Positions 52,448-61,311 of a stretch of DNA of 64,000 nucleotides are shown piece by piece. Position 1 is the first letter of the stretch. Every line of letters starts with the position of its first letter. This stretch comes from Frondihabitans sp. PhB188 (GTDB lineage Bacteria > Actinomycetota > Actinomycetes > Actinomycetales > Microbacteriaceae). The DNA lies in contig NZ_RJUO01000002.1 in the NCBI RefSeq assembly GCF_003752365.1, forward strand, positions 434,001 to 498,000, in the 5' to 3' direction. The notes beneath the pieces were generated by a model. It was not told the DNA's origin. It was given only the letters and a program-made list of their open reading frames with translations, and did not search any database. Both the position numbers and the translations under genes were made by a program.

Positions 52448-54076
52448 ATGAGTCTCATGACCGATCGCGCCGGCACCTACGCCACCCCCGCTGACCTCAT
52501 CGACCCCGAGGCAGTCACATCCGCCTACTACTCGCTGACCCCCGACGTCACCGACCCGTCGCAGAAGGTCGTGTTCGGCACGTCCGGCCACCGCGGCTCG
52601 TCGCTCGACTCGGCCTTCAACGAGGCGCACATCGCGGCGATCACGCAGGCCATCGTCGAGTACCGCACCGGTCAGGGCATCACAGGCCCGCTGTTCATCG
52701 GCCGCGACACCCACATCCTCTCGGGCCCTGCCGAGCGCACCGCCCTCGAGGTCCTCGCGGGCAACGGCGTGAAGGTCCTCGCCGACGCCGAGAACGGCTA
52801 CGTGCCCACCCCCGTGGTGAGCCACGCGATCCTCGTCTACAACAACGATCCCGCCCACACCGAGCAGGCCGACGGCATCGTGGTGACGCCCAGCCACAAT
52901 CCCCCTCGTGACGGCGGCTTCAAGTACAACCCCCCGCACGGCGGTCCGGCTGACAGCGACGCCACGTCGTGGATCGCCAACCGCGCCAACGAGATCATCG
53001 CCGGCGGCAACGTCGAGGTGAAGACGAGCGACGTCAGCCCCGGCCGCTACGACTTCCTGCGCCGCTACGTGCTCGACCTCGCCAACGTGATCGACTTCGA
53101 CGCCATCAAGAAGGCCGGCATCAAGATCGGTGCCGACCCGCTGGGCGGCGCGAGCGTCGAGTACTGGGCCGCCATCCGCGACGCCTACGGCCTCGACCTC
53201 ACGGTCATGAACCCCGGCGTCGACCCGACCTGGCGCTTCATGACGCTCGACTGGGACGAGAAGATCCGGATGGACCCTTCGAGCGCCTCCGTCATGGCGA
53301 GCGTCGTCGAGCGCAAGGGCGAGTTCGACATCGTCACGGGCAACGACGCCGACGCCGACCGCCACGGCATCGTGACCCCCGACGGCGGCCTCATGAACCC
53401 CAACCACTATCTTGCCGTCGCCATCGACTACCTCTACAGCCACCGCCCCGAGTGGCGCTCCGACGCCGCCATCGGCAAGACGCTGGTGTCGTCGTCGATC
53501 ATCGACAAGGTCGCCGACTCGCTGGGCCGTCGCCTCTGGGAGGTCCCGGTCGGGTTCAAGTGGTTCGTACCCGGGCTGGTCGACGGCAGCGTCGCCTTCG
53601 GCGGTGAGGAGTCGGCCGGCGCGTCGTTCCTGCGTCGCGACGGTTCCGTCTGGACCACCGACAAAGACGGCATCATCCTCGCCCTCCTCGCCAGCGAGAT
53701 CCTCGCCGTCACAGGCAAGTCTCCGTCGGTGCTGTACGCCGACCTGACCGAGAGGTTCGGCGCTCCGGTCTACCAGCGCATCGACGCCGCCGCCTCCAAA
53801 GAGCAGAAGGCACGACTCGGCAAGCTCAGCGGCGACGACATCACGGCCACCGAGCTCGCCGGCGACCCGATCGTCGCGAAGCTCAGCGAGGCCCCCGGCA
53901 ACGGCGCCGCGGTCGGCGGCGTGAAAGTCGTCACCGAGAAGGCGTGGTTCGCCGCCCGCCCGTCGGGCACCGAAGACGTCTACAAGATCTACGCCGAGTC
54001 GTTCGAGGGCCCGGAGCACCTGAAGCGCGTCCAGGAGGAGGCGAAGACGATCGTCGACGCCGCGCTCGGCGCCTAG
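52448..54076 (+). CDS. pgm: Phosphoglucomutase (alpha-D-glucose-specific)
   Basis: A 542-residue phosphohexomutase interconverting glucose-1-phosphate and glucose-6-phosphate. Early loop FGTSGHRGSS; the phosphoserine S149 in VVTPSHNPPRDGG; metal-binding GNDADADRHG; sugar loop GGEESAGAS; phosphate loop ARPSGTEDVYK. Length fits the bacterial Pgm type. ATG 52457, nine bases on, is an alternative start with a weak -10 box (CACTAT) 7 nt upstream. Confidence 0.95.
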   Translation: MSLMTDRAGTYATPADLIDPEAVTSAYYSLTPDVTDPSQKVVFGTSGHRGSSLDSAFNEAHIAAITQAIVEYRTGQGITGPLFIGRDTHILSGPAERTALEVLAGNGVKVLADAENGYVPTPVVSHAILVYNNDPAHTEQADGIVVTPSHNPPRDGGFKYNPPHGGPADSDATSWIANRANEIIAGGNVEVKTSDVSPGRYDFLRRYVLDLANVIDFDAIKKAGIKIGADPLGGASVEYWAAIRDAYGLDLTVMNPGVDPTWRFMTLDWDEKIRMDPSSASVMASVVERKGEFDIVTGNDADADRHGIVTPDGGLMNPNHYLAVAIDYLYSHRPEWRSDAAIGKTLVSSSIIDKVADSLGRRLWEVPVGFKWFVPGLVDGSVAFGGEESAGASFLRRDGSVWTTDKDGIILALLASEILAVTGKSPSVLYADLTERFGAPVYQRIDAAASKEQKARLGKLSGDDITATELAGDPIVAKLSEAPGNGAAVGGVKVVTEKAWFAARPSGTEDVYKIYAESFEGPEHLKRVQEEAKTIVDAALGA

Positions 54077-54101
54077 CTGTTCGAGCACCGCACGATTCAG
54101 T

Positions 54102-54141
54102 GCAGACGGCCCCACTCGCCGCGGCCTGTGGGGCCGTCTGC
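54102..54141. terminator. Strong hairpin terminator after pgm
   Basis: Perfect 14-bp stem GCAGACGGCCCCAC / GTGGGGCCGTCTGC with a 12-nt loop, 25 nt beyond the pgm stop, between convergent genes. Confidence 0.85.
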
Positions 54142-54176
54142 GTGCGGGGCCGTCGGCATGCGGCGCGAGCGGCGGG

Positions 54177-54476
54177 TCAGGGCTGCGCCGCCCACCACTC
54201 CGTGATCGTGGCGGCGACGCCGCGGGCCTGCTGCTCGCGCATGGCCAGGCCGTAGTCGGTGCTCATCGCGCCGGCGATCTTCACGGCGAGGGCGGTGTCG
54301 CGGACGCCGTGGCCGAGCTCGATGAGGATCGGCCGCACCAGGTCGTCGTACTCGCCGTCGTCGGTGCGGCCGGGGGCGACCCCGACAGGGTCCCAGGCCC
54401 ACAGGATGGCAGCCAGCTCGAGCTCGAGGGCGGTGAAGCGGCTGCGGTCGGAGTTGGACGGGCTGGCGGTGCGCAT
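54177..54476 (-). CDS. Small conserved-looking protein of unknown function
   Basis: A 99-residue acidic, mostly helical protein (ALELELAAILWAWDPVGVAP, ALAVKIAGAMSTDYG, ATITEWWAAQP). ATG 54476 is chosen because it leaves normal coding sequence and a near -10 box (CAGACT) 6 nt upstream. I do not recognise the family. Codon use looks genuine. Confidence 0.65.
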   Translation of the reverse strand: MRTASPSNSDRSRFTALELELAAILWAWDPVGVAPGRTDDGEYDDLVRPILIELGHGVRDTALAVKIAGAMSTDYGLAMREQQARGVAATITEWWAAQP

Positions 54477-54529
54477 CCGGACAGTCTGCCGTACGGGGTG
54501 GCGCAGTTCCTGCGCCCGGAGACACGGCG

Positions 54530-54593
54530 AGCCCCTCCGAATCGGCTCACCCCCGCCGTTCACACGGAGGGAGCGAGCCGATCTGGCGGGGCT
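54530..54593. repeat. Imperfect palindrome upstream of the small protein gene
   Basis: Arms 54530-54553 and 54570-54593 (24 bp, about 5 mismatches) share AGCCCC and ATCGGCTC, with a 16-bp spacer. The element lies between two leftward genes, after the FAD-enzyme stop at 54660. Confidence 0.55.
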
Positions 54594-54659
54594 GGCGCGG
54601 CGGGCACGCCGATACGACGGGGCTGGCCCGCCGGCCCGGGGCCAGCACGCGCCCCGCCC

Positions 54660-56369
54660 CTACTTGCCGGTGATCTTGCCCGGGTTGAAGTTGCGCTTCG
54701 GGTCGGCGGTGTCGAGCATTCCCTGCATCAGCGCGAGGCCGGGTGCCGAGACGTCGGCGGCCATCCACGGGGCGTGCTCGAGGCCGACTCCGTGGTGGTG
54801 CGAGACGGTGCCGCCCTCGGCGATGAACGCGTCTTGGATCGCCTTCTTGACGACGTCGTACTGCTCGAGCGGCTGGTCGCCGTGCTCGAACGCGAACGTG
54901 AAGTACAGGCAGGCGCCCGAGTGGTACGAGTGCGACAGGTGCGCCATGATCAGGCCCTGCACGCCGATCTTCTCGAAGGCGCGGTTCGCCGACGCGTACA
55001 CGCCGTTGTAGAGCGGAAGCAGCTTCGACCAGGGGGCGCTCGTCTCCGAGACGTCGGCTGCGCCGCCGTGGTCGAGGAAGAAGTCGCGCAGGTAGGGAGT
55101 GTCGAACTTCTTCTGGTCGTAGAGGACGCCTGGGCCCTTGCCGACGCCGAAGCCGCCGTGCTTCCGGACGATCTTCGAGACGAGCTTCTCGTTGATGGCG
55201 ACGTGCTCCTCGGAGCCCTCATAGCCGATGAACGACAGGCAGATCTTCGAGAGGTCCCAGCCCTTAAGCTTCATGAACCGCTGCACGCCCTGGTTGAGGA
55301 GGGAGGAGATGCCCTTGCTCGCCTTCGACGTGGCCAGCGACATCTCGGTCTCGAACTCGTTCGAGACGCGGGTGATCGACGGGTTGGCGTCGCTCTCCGA
55401 GATCGCCTGCATGGCCGCGAGGCCGGCCTCCCAGGTCGGGAAGAAGTAGGCGAGGATCTCGCGCTTCTCGGGGAGGCGGTGCACCTGGACGGTGACCTCG
55501 GTGATGACGCCGAGACGGCCCTCGGAGCCGATGATCATCTCGCGGAGCGACGGGCCGGTCGAGGCCGACGGCACGGCGCGGATGACGACGACGCCGTCGG
55601 GGCGAACCAGGCGGAGGCCCTTGGTCAGGTCGGCGATGTCGCCGAACTTGTCGGACTGCATGCCCGATGAGCGAGTCGCGACCCAGCCGCCGAGGGTGGA
55701 GTGCGTGAAGCTGTCGGGGAAGTGCCCCATCGTCCAGCCCTTGGCGTTGAGCTGCTCCTCGATGTCGGGCCCCTGGGCACCGGCCTGGATGCGAGCCAGG
55801 CGGCCGTCCTCGTCGATGTCGAGCACACGGTCGAGGCGCCCCATGTCGAGCGAGAGCACGATGCGGTCCTCGCCGGGCATCGGCTCCAGCGCGCCGACGA
55901 TGTTGCTGCCGCCGCCGAAGGGGATGAGCACGAGGTCGTGCTCGACGCAGAGCTGGACGATCTTGGCGATCTCGGACTCGGTGGCCGGGTAGACGACCGC
56001 GTCGGGCACGCGCGGGAAGATGCCGTTGCGGATCTTGATCAGGTCGCGGATGCTCTTGCCGTACGTGTGGACGACGCGCTCCATGTCGCCGAGCACGACG
56101 TGGCCTTCGCCGACGATGAGCGACAGGGCCGACGAGACCTCGGCGGTGATCCTCGAGCCGGGGATGTCGAGCTCGTCGAACGACGGGGCGGCGGTGACGG
56201 CGGCCGAGTTGAGGTCGACGCCGACCATCTTCTTCACGAACGGCGCGAACGCGGGCTTGTCTTCGTGGTGGAAGGCGACGCCGTCGACGCCCCAGCCCCA
56301 CCACTTCATGTGCTTGACGTCGGGACCGTCTTCGGCGGCCGAGGCCTGTCGGGGCTTGAGGTCGGTCAC
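54660..56369 (-). CDS. Alkyldihydroxyacetonephosphate synthase-like FAD enzyme
   Basis: A 569-residue flavoprotein of the VAO/PCMH family resembling alkylglycerone-phosphate synthase (AGPS). The FAD domain has PFGGGSNIVGAL and STLGGWVATRSSGMQSDKFG, matching the AGPS pattern around its R-x-SGM segment. The catalytic histidine cluster SHHHGVG is at H524-H526. AGPS swaps the acyl chain of acyl-DHAP for a fatty alcohol to form an ether bond. GTG start overlaps the PlsC stop (GTGA) with AAAGGAG upstream. Generic FAD-oxidase annotation is the alternative. Confidence 0.82.
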   Translation of the reverse strand: MTDLKPRQASAAEDGPDVKHMKWWGWGVDGVAFHHEDKPAFAPFVKKMVGVDLNSAAVTAAPSFDELDIPGSRITAEVSSALSLIVGEGHVVLGDMERVVHTYGKSIRDLIKIRNGIFPRVPDAVVYPATESEIAKIVQLCVEHDLVLIPFGGGSNIVGALEPMPGEDRIVLSLDMGRLDRVLDIDEDGRLARIQAGAQGPDIEEQLNAKGWTMGHFPDSFTHSTLGGWVATRSSGMQSDKFGDIADLTKGLRLVRPDGVVVIRAVPSASTGPSLREMIIGSEGRLGVITEVTVQVHRLPEKREILAYFFPTWEAGLAAMQAISESDANPSITRVSNEFETEMSLATSKASKGISSLLNQGVQRFMKLKGWDLSKICLSFIGYEGSEEHVAINEKLVSKIVRKHGGFGVGKGPGVLYDQKKFDTPYLRDFFLDHGGAADVSETSAPWSKLLPLYNGVYASANRAFEKIGVQGLIMAHLSHSYHSGACLYFTFAFEHGDQPLEQYDVVKKAIQDAFIAEGGTVSHHHGVGLEHAPWMAADVSAPGLALMQGMLDTADPKRNFNPGKITGK

Positions 56370-57274
56370 GGGCGGGCTCCTTTGGACGGCGAGAGGGTGC
56401 GGCCCAGGATATCGGCCGAGTACTGGTTTCTGATGCGCAGGATCTCCTCGCGGAGCCGATTCGAGAACGCGATCGCGGTCTCGTCGGGCTCCGGCCGCAT
56501 CGGGTCGCCGAACGCGACGCCGACGGGAAGCCGGCCCGGGCGGGGCCAGTGGGCCCCACGCGGATGCGCGATGTTGGCGCCGATCAGGGCGAGCGGGACG
56601 ATCGGGACGTCGCAGGCCGCTGCGAGGCGGGCGGCTCCGGGCTTGAACGGGCCCATCTCGCCGTCTTTCGACCGCGTGCCCTCGGGGAACACCAGGACGG
56701 GGAACCCGCGGCTGAGCAGCGAGGCGGCGCTGACGGCCGCGTCGGCGTGCTTCGACGGCTTCGCACCGGCTCGGCGTCCGCGCTGGATCGGGAACGCGTT
56801 GAAGAACAGGGAGGTGAGGCCGCGACGCCACCAGACGTCGAAGAAGTAGTCGGCCGCGGCTCCGGTCGCGAGGTAGCGCGACAGCTTGCGCGGGAGAGCG
56901 CCGACGATGAGCGGCGCGTCCAGGTGGCTGGAGTGGTTGGCGATGAGCACGAAGCCGCCCTCGAGGCCCTTAAGCCGCTCGCGCCCGATCACGGTCACGT
57001 CGGTGATCGACCAGATGGTCGGCTTCATGAGCCAGCGCTGGGCCACGTAGCGCGCGGACGCGTGCCGCCGGCTGTTGAAGCGGTCGCGGACGTCGGCCGC
57101 GCCCTCGCCCAGGCGCACCTTCACATCGGCGGCGCCCTCGCTGACCCGGACCTTGACGTCGGCGGCGCTCTCGCTCACTCGGCCGGCGACGTCAGCCGCG
57201 ACGGCGCCCAGCTTCGACGCGGCGTCGTCGTGCTTGTCGGCCTTCTCGACCTTGTCGCTCTTCGGTTCGTCCAC
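56366..57274 (-). CDS. 1-acyl-glycerol-3-phosphate acyltransferase (PlsC family) with 11-residue repeats
   Basis: A 302-residue acyltransferase. The catalytic motif is NHSSHLD (H-x4-D); the phosphate-binding motif is FPEGTRS. Residues about 26-69 consist of four 11-residue repeats beginning A-A-D-V, an amphipathic helix type seen in apolipoproteins, synucleins and lipid-droplet proteins. GTG 57274 is favoured: GGAGG lies 7 nt upstream and the gene then begins just after the SDR stop. It would acylate sn-2 of acyl- or alkyl-glycerol phosphate. Confidence 0.87.
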   Translation of the reverse strand: MDEPKSDKVEKADKHDDAASKLGAVAADVAGRVSESAADVKVRVSEGAADVKVRLGEGAADVRDRFNSRRHASARYVAQRWLMKPTIWSITDVTVIGRERLKGLEGGFVLIANHSSHLDAPLIVGALPRKLSRYLATGAAADYFFDVWWRRGLTSLFFNAFPIQRGRRAGAKPSKHADAAVSAASLLSRGFPVLVFPEGTRSKDGEMGPFKPGAARLAAACDVPIVPLALIGANIAHPRGAHWPRPGRLPVGVAFGDPMRPEPDETAIAFSNRLREEILRIRNQYSADILGRTLSPSKGARP

Positions 57275-57276
57275 GA

Positions 57277-58056
57277 TCACGCCTCCACGGATTTCTTCCT
57301 GCTGGACGAGATGGCTCCCGACACCTTGCGGACTGCGCTCTTGGGTGCGTGACGCAGCAACCCGACCAGCACTCGGTACCGAACGGTGGGTATGGAGATC
57401 ACTCTGCCCCTGTCGACGTCGCGCAAGCACGCGGTGACCAGTTGTTCGGCGTCGAGCCAGAGGGAGTTTGGAATGCTGGTCGTCCGGATAGCGGCTCGCT
57501 GATGGAACTCCGTGCGAACCCAGCCGGGCAGGACGGCCGTGACGGTCACGCCGGTTCCGTCCAGCTCGACGGCGAGGCCCTCGGAGAACGACGTCACCCA
57601 CGCCTTGATCGCGGAGTAGGCGCCCATCGCGAGCAGGCCGGCCGTCGACGACACGTTGATGATGCGGCCCGTTCCGCGACCGCGCATGGACCGTGCCGCA
57701 GCACCCGAGAGCACCAGCACCGCACGGCACATCACCTCGAAGCCGAGGTCGAGTCCGGCGACGTCGCGCGACGTCAACGGGATGTGCATGCCGAAGCCGG
57801 CATTGTTCACGAGCACGTCAACGGGACGGTCGTCGTCTTCGAGTCGCGAAGCCACCCGGTCGACGTCGTCGCGGTTCGCGAGGTCGGCGGGGAAGACCTC
57901 GACGGAGCGGCCGATGCCGCGGATTTCCGTCGCCATGGAGGCGAGCCTCACCTCGTCTCGAGCGACGAGAACGAGGTCGTATCCCTTGTGTGCGAGCTGG
58001 CGGGCGAATTCGGCTCCGATGCCGGACGTGCCCCCGGTCACGAGCGCTACAGCCAT
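57277..58056 (-). CDS. Short-chain dehydrogenase/reductase, candidate acyl/alkyl-DHAP reductase
   Basis: A 259-residue classical SDR. Cofactor loop TGGTSGIG, NNAG strand, catalytic Ser in NVSSTAG and YSAIK (Tyr-x3-Lys). ATG 58056 has TATCGT exactly 7 nt upstream (leaderless). First gene of the leftward SDR-PlsC-AGPS operon. In ether-lipid synthesis an NADPH reductase acts between AGPS and PlsC; assignment to that step rests on context. Confidence 0.85.
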   Translation of the reverse strand: MAVALVTGGTSGIGAEFARQLAHKGYDLVLVARDEVRLASMATEIRGIGRSVEVFPADLANRDDVDRVASRLEDDDRPVDVLVNNAGFGMHIPLTSRDVAGLDLGFEVMCRAVLVLSGAAARSMRGRGTGRIINVSSTAGLLAMGAYSAIKAWVTSFSEGLAVELDGTGVTVTAVLPGWVRTEFHQRAAIRTTSIPNSLWLDAEQLVTACLRDVDRGRVISIPTVRYRVLVGLLRHAPKSAVRKVSGAISSSRKKSVEA

Positions 58057-58132
58057 GCCGCTTACGATACGGTGCCTACGGGCAACTTCGTGCATCGACC
58101 ATTGCTCAGTACCGCTCCGGAGGCAAACGCTC
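58057..58132. promoter_or_regulatory. Divergent promoter of the lipid locus
   Basis: A 76-bp gap between SDR and ferritin-like genes. The leftward -10 box TATCGT is at 58064-58069. The rightward gene has a ribosome site GGAGG at 58119-58123. The two operons share this short control region, which argues that they work together. Confidence 0.7.
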
Positions 58133-58954
58133 ATGACCACGAGTCCTGACCCGCAGGTCGCACGGCCGTTCGACATCCGCGAGTTCACGCGCACGGCTCA
58201 GGGCAACTTCCGGTCCGAGCTCGACCTGGCCTCGTACGAGTCCGAGCCCCTCTCAGCGCAGGAACTCGAGTTCCTGCGCTACGCCGCCAGGCTCGAAGCC
58301 GCCACGATGGAGCACCTCCGCAACCTCCTCGTGACAGCGACCCACAAGGACGCCCGGGTCACCGCGTTCCTCGTCACCTGGGCCTTCGAGAAGTTCTGGA
58401 TGGCCGACGCCCTGGACGCCGTCCTGGAGGCTCACGGCCTCCCCCGCACCCGGACCGTCCCCGAGGGGGCACCCCGCAGGAGCGCCGACGAGGCGATCCA
58501 GCGTTCCGGCCCCATCCGCCGAGCCCTCGCGGCCGTCGGGCTCGGGACTCCGATCGTGGCCGTCCACATGACGGTCGGCCTGATCGACGAGTGGATACTC
58601 CGAGCGGCATACGACCACCTGCGCGAGACGACGACGTCGTCCGCGCTGCGCGACACGATCGGCAGGATCCAGATCATCAAGACCAGGCACGAGGCGTTCT
58701 TCGCCGACGAGACCGACTGGCGGCTCCGCGACTCCAAGGCGGCCGTCCGGCGCGCCAGGGCCGCCCTCCTCACGGCCGCCTGGCCGATCGGCGGCGTCGA
58801 GCGAGCCGCCGTCGACCGCGACATGTTCGAGACGTTCGTCTTCGGCGGGACCGGGGGCGCCGCCCGCGCGGAGTCGATCGGCACGCGCGTCGCCGCCCTG
58901 CCCGGCATGGACGCCCGCATGGGCTCCGTCACGGCGAAGAAGCTCCTGCCGTGA
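58133..58954 (+). CDS. Ferritin-like paralogue with degenerate di-iron site
   Basis: A 273-residue helical protein collinear with the di-iron ferritin-like protein at 61312-62106. Helix 1 Glu (RLEAAT) and helix 3 Glu (IDEW) are kept. The helix 2 E-x-x-H is replaced (EKFWMADA against EEFWHGEA) and the helix 4 E-x-x-H is K-T-R-H. Three of six expected metal ligands are therefore lost, and a normal di-iron centre is unlikely. GGAGG lies 9 nt before the ATG. The stop overlaps the reductase start (GTGA). Contains a back-to-back pair of the repeated 11-mer at 58256-58279. Confidence 0.8.
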   Translation: MTTSPDPQVARPFDIREFTRTAQGNFRSELDLASYESEPLSAQELEFLRYAARLEAATMEHLRNLLVTATHKDARVTAFLVTWAFEKFWMADALDAVLEAHGLPRTRTVPEGAPRRSADEAIQRSGPIRRALAAVGLGTPIVAVHMTVGLIDEWILRAAYDHLRETTTSSALRDTIGRIQIIKTRHEAFFADETDWRLRDSKAAVRRARAALLTAAWPIGGVERAAVDRDMFETFVFGGTGGAARAESIGTRVAALPGMDARMGSVTAKKLLP

Positions 58955-61239
58955 GCGCCGCCGTCACCGCCTTCCCCGAGCTTCAGACCGACCTCGGCGA
59001 CGCCCACGTCTTCCTGACGGGCGGGACGGGCTTCGTCGGCCAGGCCATCCTCGAGCGGCTCCTCGCCTCGCACCCGGAGACGACCGTCTCGCTGCTGATC
59101 CGGACCAAGGGCAGCACGTCCGGCGTCGACCGTCTGCGGCACATGCTCCGGAAGCCCGTCTTCAAGTCGTGGCGCGACTCGGTCGGCGAGGCCGAGGTCG
59201 AGCGTGCCGTCACCGAGCGGCTCCGCGTGCTCGAGGGCGGGCTCGACTCCGTCCCGGCTCTGCCGAAGGACATCGACCTCGTCATCCACAGCGCGTCGAG
59301 CGTGTCGTTCGACCCGCCCATCGATCAGGCGTTCGAGACCAACGTCGGCGGCGCGGTCGGCCTCTACGAGGCACTGCTCGCGGCCGAGATCGACCCGCAC
59401 GTCGTGCACGTCTCCACCGCGTACGTCGGCGGCCTCCGCAAGGGCATCTTCCCCGAGGCGTCGCTGACGCACGACGTCGACTGGCGCGCCGAGTTCGACG
59501 CCGCACGCGGCGCCCGCTCGCGCGTCGAGCTCGCCTCGCGCCAGCCCGAGGTGCTCCGCCGGTTCATGGCGGAGGCCCGGGCCAAGCACGGCAAGGAAGG
59601 CCCTCTGGCCGTCTCCCGTGAGGCGGAGTCGCGCCGCGTCGACTGGGTGAAGGCGAAGCTGGTCGACCACGGCCGCACACGTGCCGAGAGCCTGGGCTGG
59701 ACCGACGTCTACACGCTGACGAAGGCCTTCGCCGAGCGCGCCGCCGAGCAGATGTGGGCGGCTGCGGGCCACCGGCTCTCGTTCGTGCGCCCCGCCATCG
59801 TCGAGAGCGCTCTCCGCCACCCGTACCCGGGCTGGATCGACGGCTTCAAGGTCGCCGACCCGCTGATCATGGCCTACGGCCGAGGCATGCTCCCCGAGTT
59901 CCCGGGCGTCCCCGACTCCGTCCTCGACGTCGTGCCCGTCGACTTCGTCGTCAACGTGATCGTCCTGGTGGCCGCGAACCCGGCCCCGGCGGGCGAACCG
60001 CAGTTCTTCCATGTGTCGTCGGGGGCCAGCAACCCGCTACCGATCCACCGCATGTTCACCAACCTCAGCATGTTCTTCACGGCGCATCCGGTGCCGACGC
60101 CCGACAGCGGCGACATCGCGGCGGCCACCTGGCGCTTCCCCGGCGGCCGCAAGGTCGAGCGGGCCGTGCGCCTTCGGGCCCGGATCAACGACGCGCGCGA
60201 GTCGCTCTTCATCCGGATGCCCTCGACGACGCGCACCCGAGAAGCGCTGGCCTCGGTCGACCGCCGTCGCAGCGACCTCGAGTCGCTGCAGAGCCTGACG
60301 GACCTCTACCGCCACTACATCCAGTCCGAGATCATCTTCGACGACACCCGCACCAAGGCCCTCCAGGCCGCGATCGTAGCGACCCAGACGCCCGAGAAGG
60401 CTCTCGACATCGGCTTCGACATGACCGACATCCAGTGGGAGGACTACTTCCAGGGCGTCCACTTCCCCGCCGTCACCACGATGACGCGCGCGTTCAGCGT
60501 GCGACCTGCCACGTCGGCGCCGGCAGCCGAGCCGGTGCTGCCGCAGCGGAGCGACGTCGTCGCCGTGTTCGACCTCGAGGGCACGGTCGTCGACTCGAAC
60601 CTCGTCGAGCAGTACCTCTGGGTGCGCGGCAGCGGGTTCGGCAAGGCGGCCTGGCCGGGCGAGGTGGCGAGCCTGCTGGCGGCGCTGCCGGGGTACCTGC
60701 GGGCAGAGCAGCGGGATCGCGCCGAGTTCATCCGCGCGTTCCTGCGCCGCTATGAGGGCATGCCCGTCAGCCGCCTCGAGGAGGTCGTCGCCAAGAGCTT
60801 CGGTCAGACGCTCCTCAAGAGCACGATGCCCGCCGCGATTGAGCGGATCGCCGCCCACCGCGCTGCCGGCCACCGCACGGTGCTCGTCACCGGATCGATC
60901 GGGACTCTCGTCGAGCCCCTCGCGAACCTGTTCGACGAGGTCGTCGCAGGCACCATGCATGCCCGCGACGGCATATTCACCGGGTACCTCGCGAAGCCTC
61001 CGGTGGTGGGTGAGGCCAGGGCCGCCTGGCTGCGCCAGTACGCCGCTCTGAACGGCCTCGACCTGAGTGCCTCCTATGGATACGGTGACAGCCATTCCGA
61101 CCTCGTCTGGCTCGAGATGGTCGGAAATCCCAGTGCCGTGAACCCCGATGCCAATCTCTCGCGGGAGGCGCTCCGAAGAAGGTGGAGAATCCGCGATTGG
61201 AAGCGCGGGCCGATCGAGCTAATCTCTAAGGACGCGTAG
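58951..61239 (+). CDS. Fatty acyl reductase fused to HAD-IB phosphatase
   Basis: A 762-residue fusion. Residues about 1-390 are an extended SDR of the fatty acyl-CoA reductase type (LTGGTGFVG, VHVSTAYVGG, YTLTKAFAE). A FAR C-terminal region follows (about 390-520). Residues about 535-762 are a HAD-IB domain with AVFDLEGTVVDSN (Glu in place of the usual second Asp), VLVTGSIG and GYGDSHSDL. The reductase would supply fatty alcohols for the AGPS homologue encoded next door. The HAD may remove a phosphate from a lipid intermediate. GTG start overlaps the preceding stop. Confidence 0.87.
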   Translation: MSAAVTAFPELQTDLGDAHVFLTGGTGFVGQAILERLLASHPETTVSLLIRTKGSTSGVDRLRHMLRKPVFKSWRDSVGEAEVERAVTERLRVLEGGLDSVPALPKDIDLVIHSASSVSFDPPIDQAFETNVGGAVGLYEALLAAEIDPHVVHVSTAYVGGLRKGIFPEASLTHDVDWRAEFDAARGARSRVELASRQPEVLRRFMAEARAKHGKEGPLAVSREAESRRVDWVKAKLVDHGRTRAESLGWTDVYTLTKAFAERAAEQMWAAAGHRLSFVRPAIVESALRHPYPGWIDGFKVADPLIMAYGRGMLPEFPGVPDSVLDVVPVDFVVNVIVLVAANPAPAGEPQFFHVSSGASNPLPIHRMFTNLSMFFTAHPVPTPDSGDIAAATWRFPGGRKVERAVRLRARINDARESLFIRMPSTTRTREALASVDRRRSDLESLQSLTDLYRHYIQSEIIFDDTRTKALQAAIVATQTPEKALDIGFDMTDIQWEDYFQGVHFPAVTTMTRAFSVRPATSAPAAEPVLPQRSDVVAVFDLEGTVVDSNLVEQYLWVRGSGFGKAAWPGEVASLLAALPGYLRAEQRDRAEFIRAFLRRYEGMPVSRLEEVVAKSFGQTLLKSTMPAAIERIAAHRAAGHRTVLVTGSIGTLVEPLANLFDEVVAGTMHARDGIFTGYLAKPPVVGEARAAWLRQYAALNGLDLSASYGYGDSHSDLVWLEMVGNPSAVNPDANLSREALRRRWRIRDWKRGPIELISKDA

Positions 61240-61311
61240 AAGTCTGCGCGCGCCGTCGAGGCGGCAGACCCGAAGGGAGTGGGAGAGGCTATATGCCTCT
61301 TCCGACATGTA

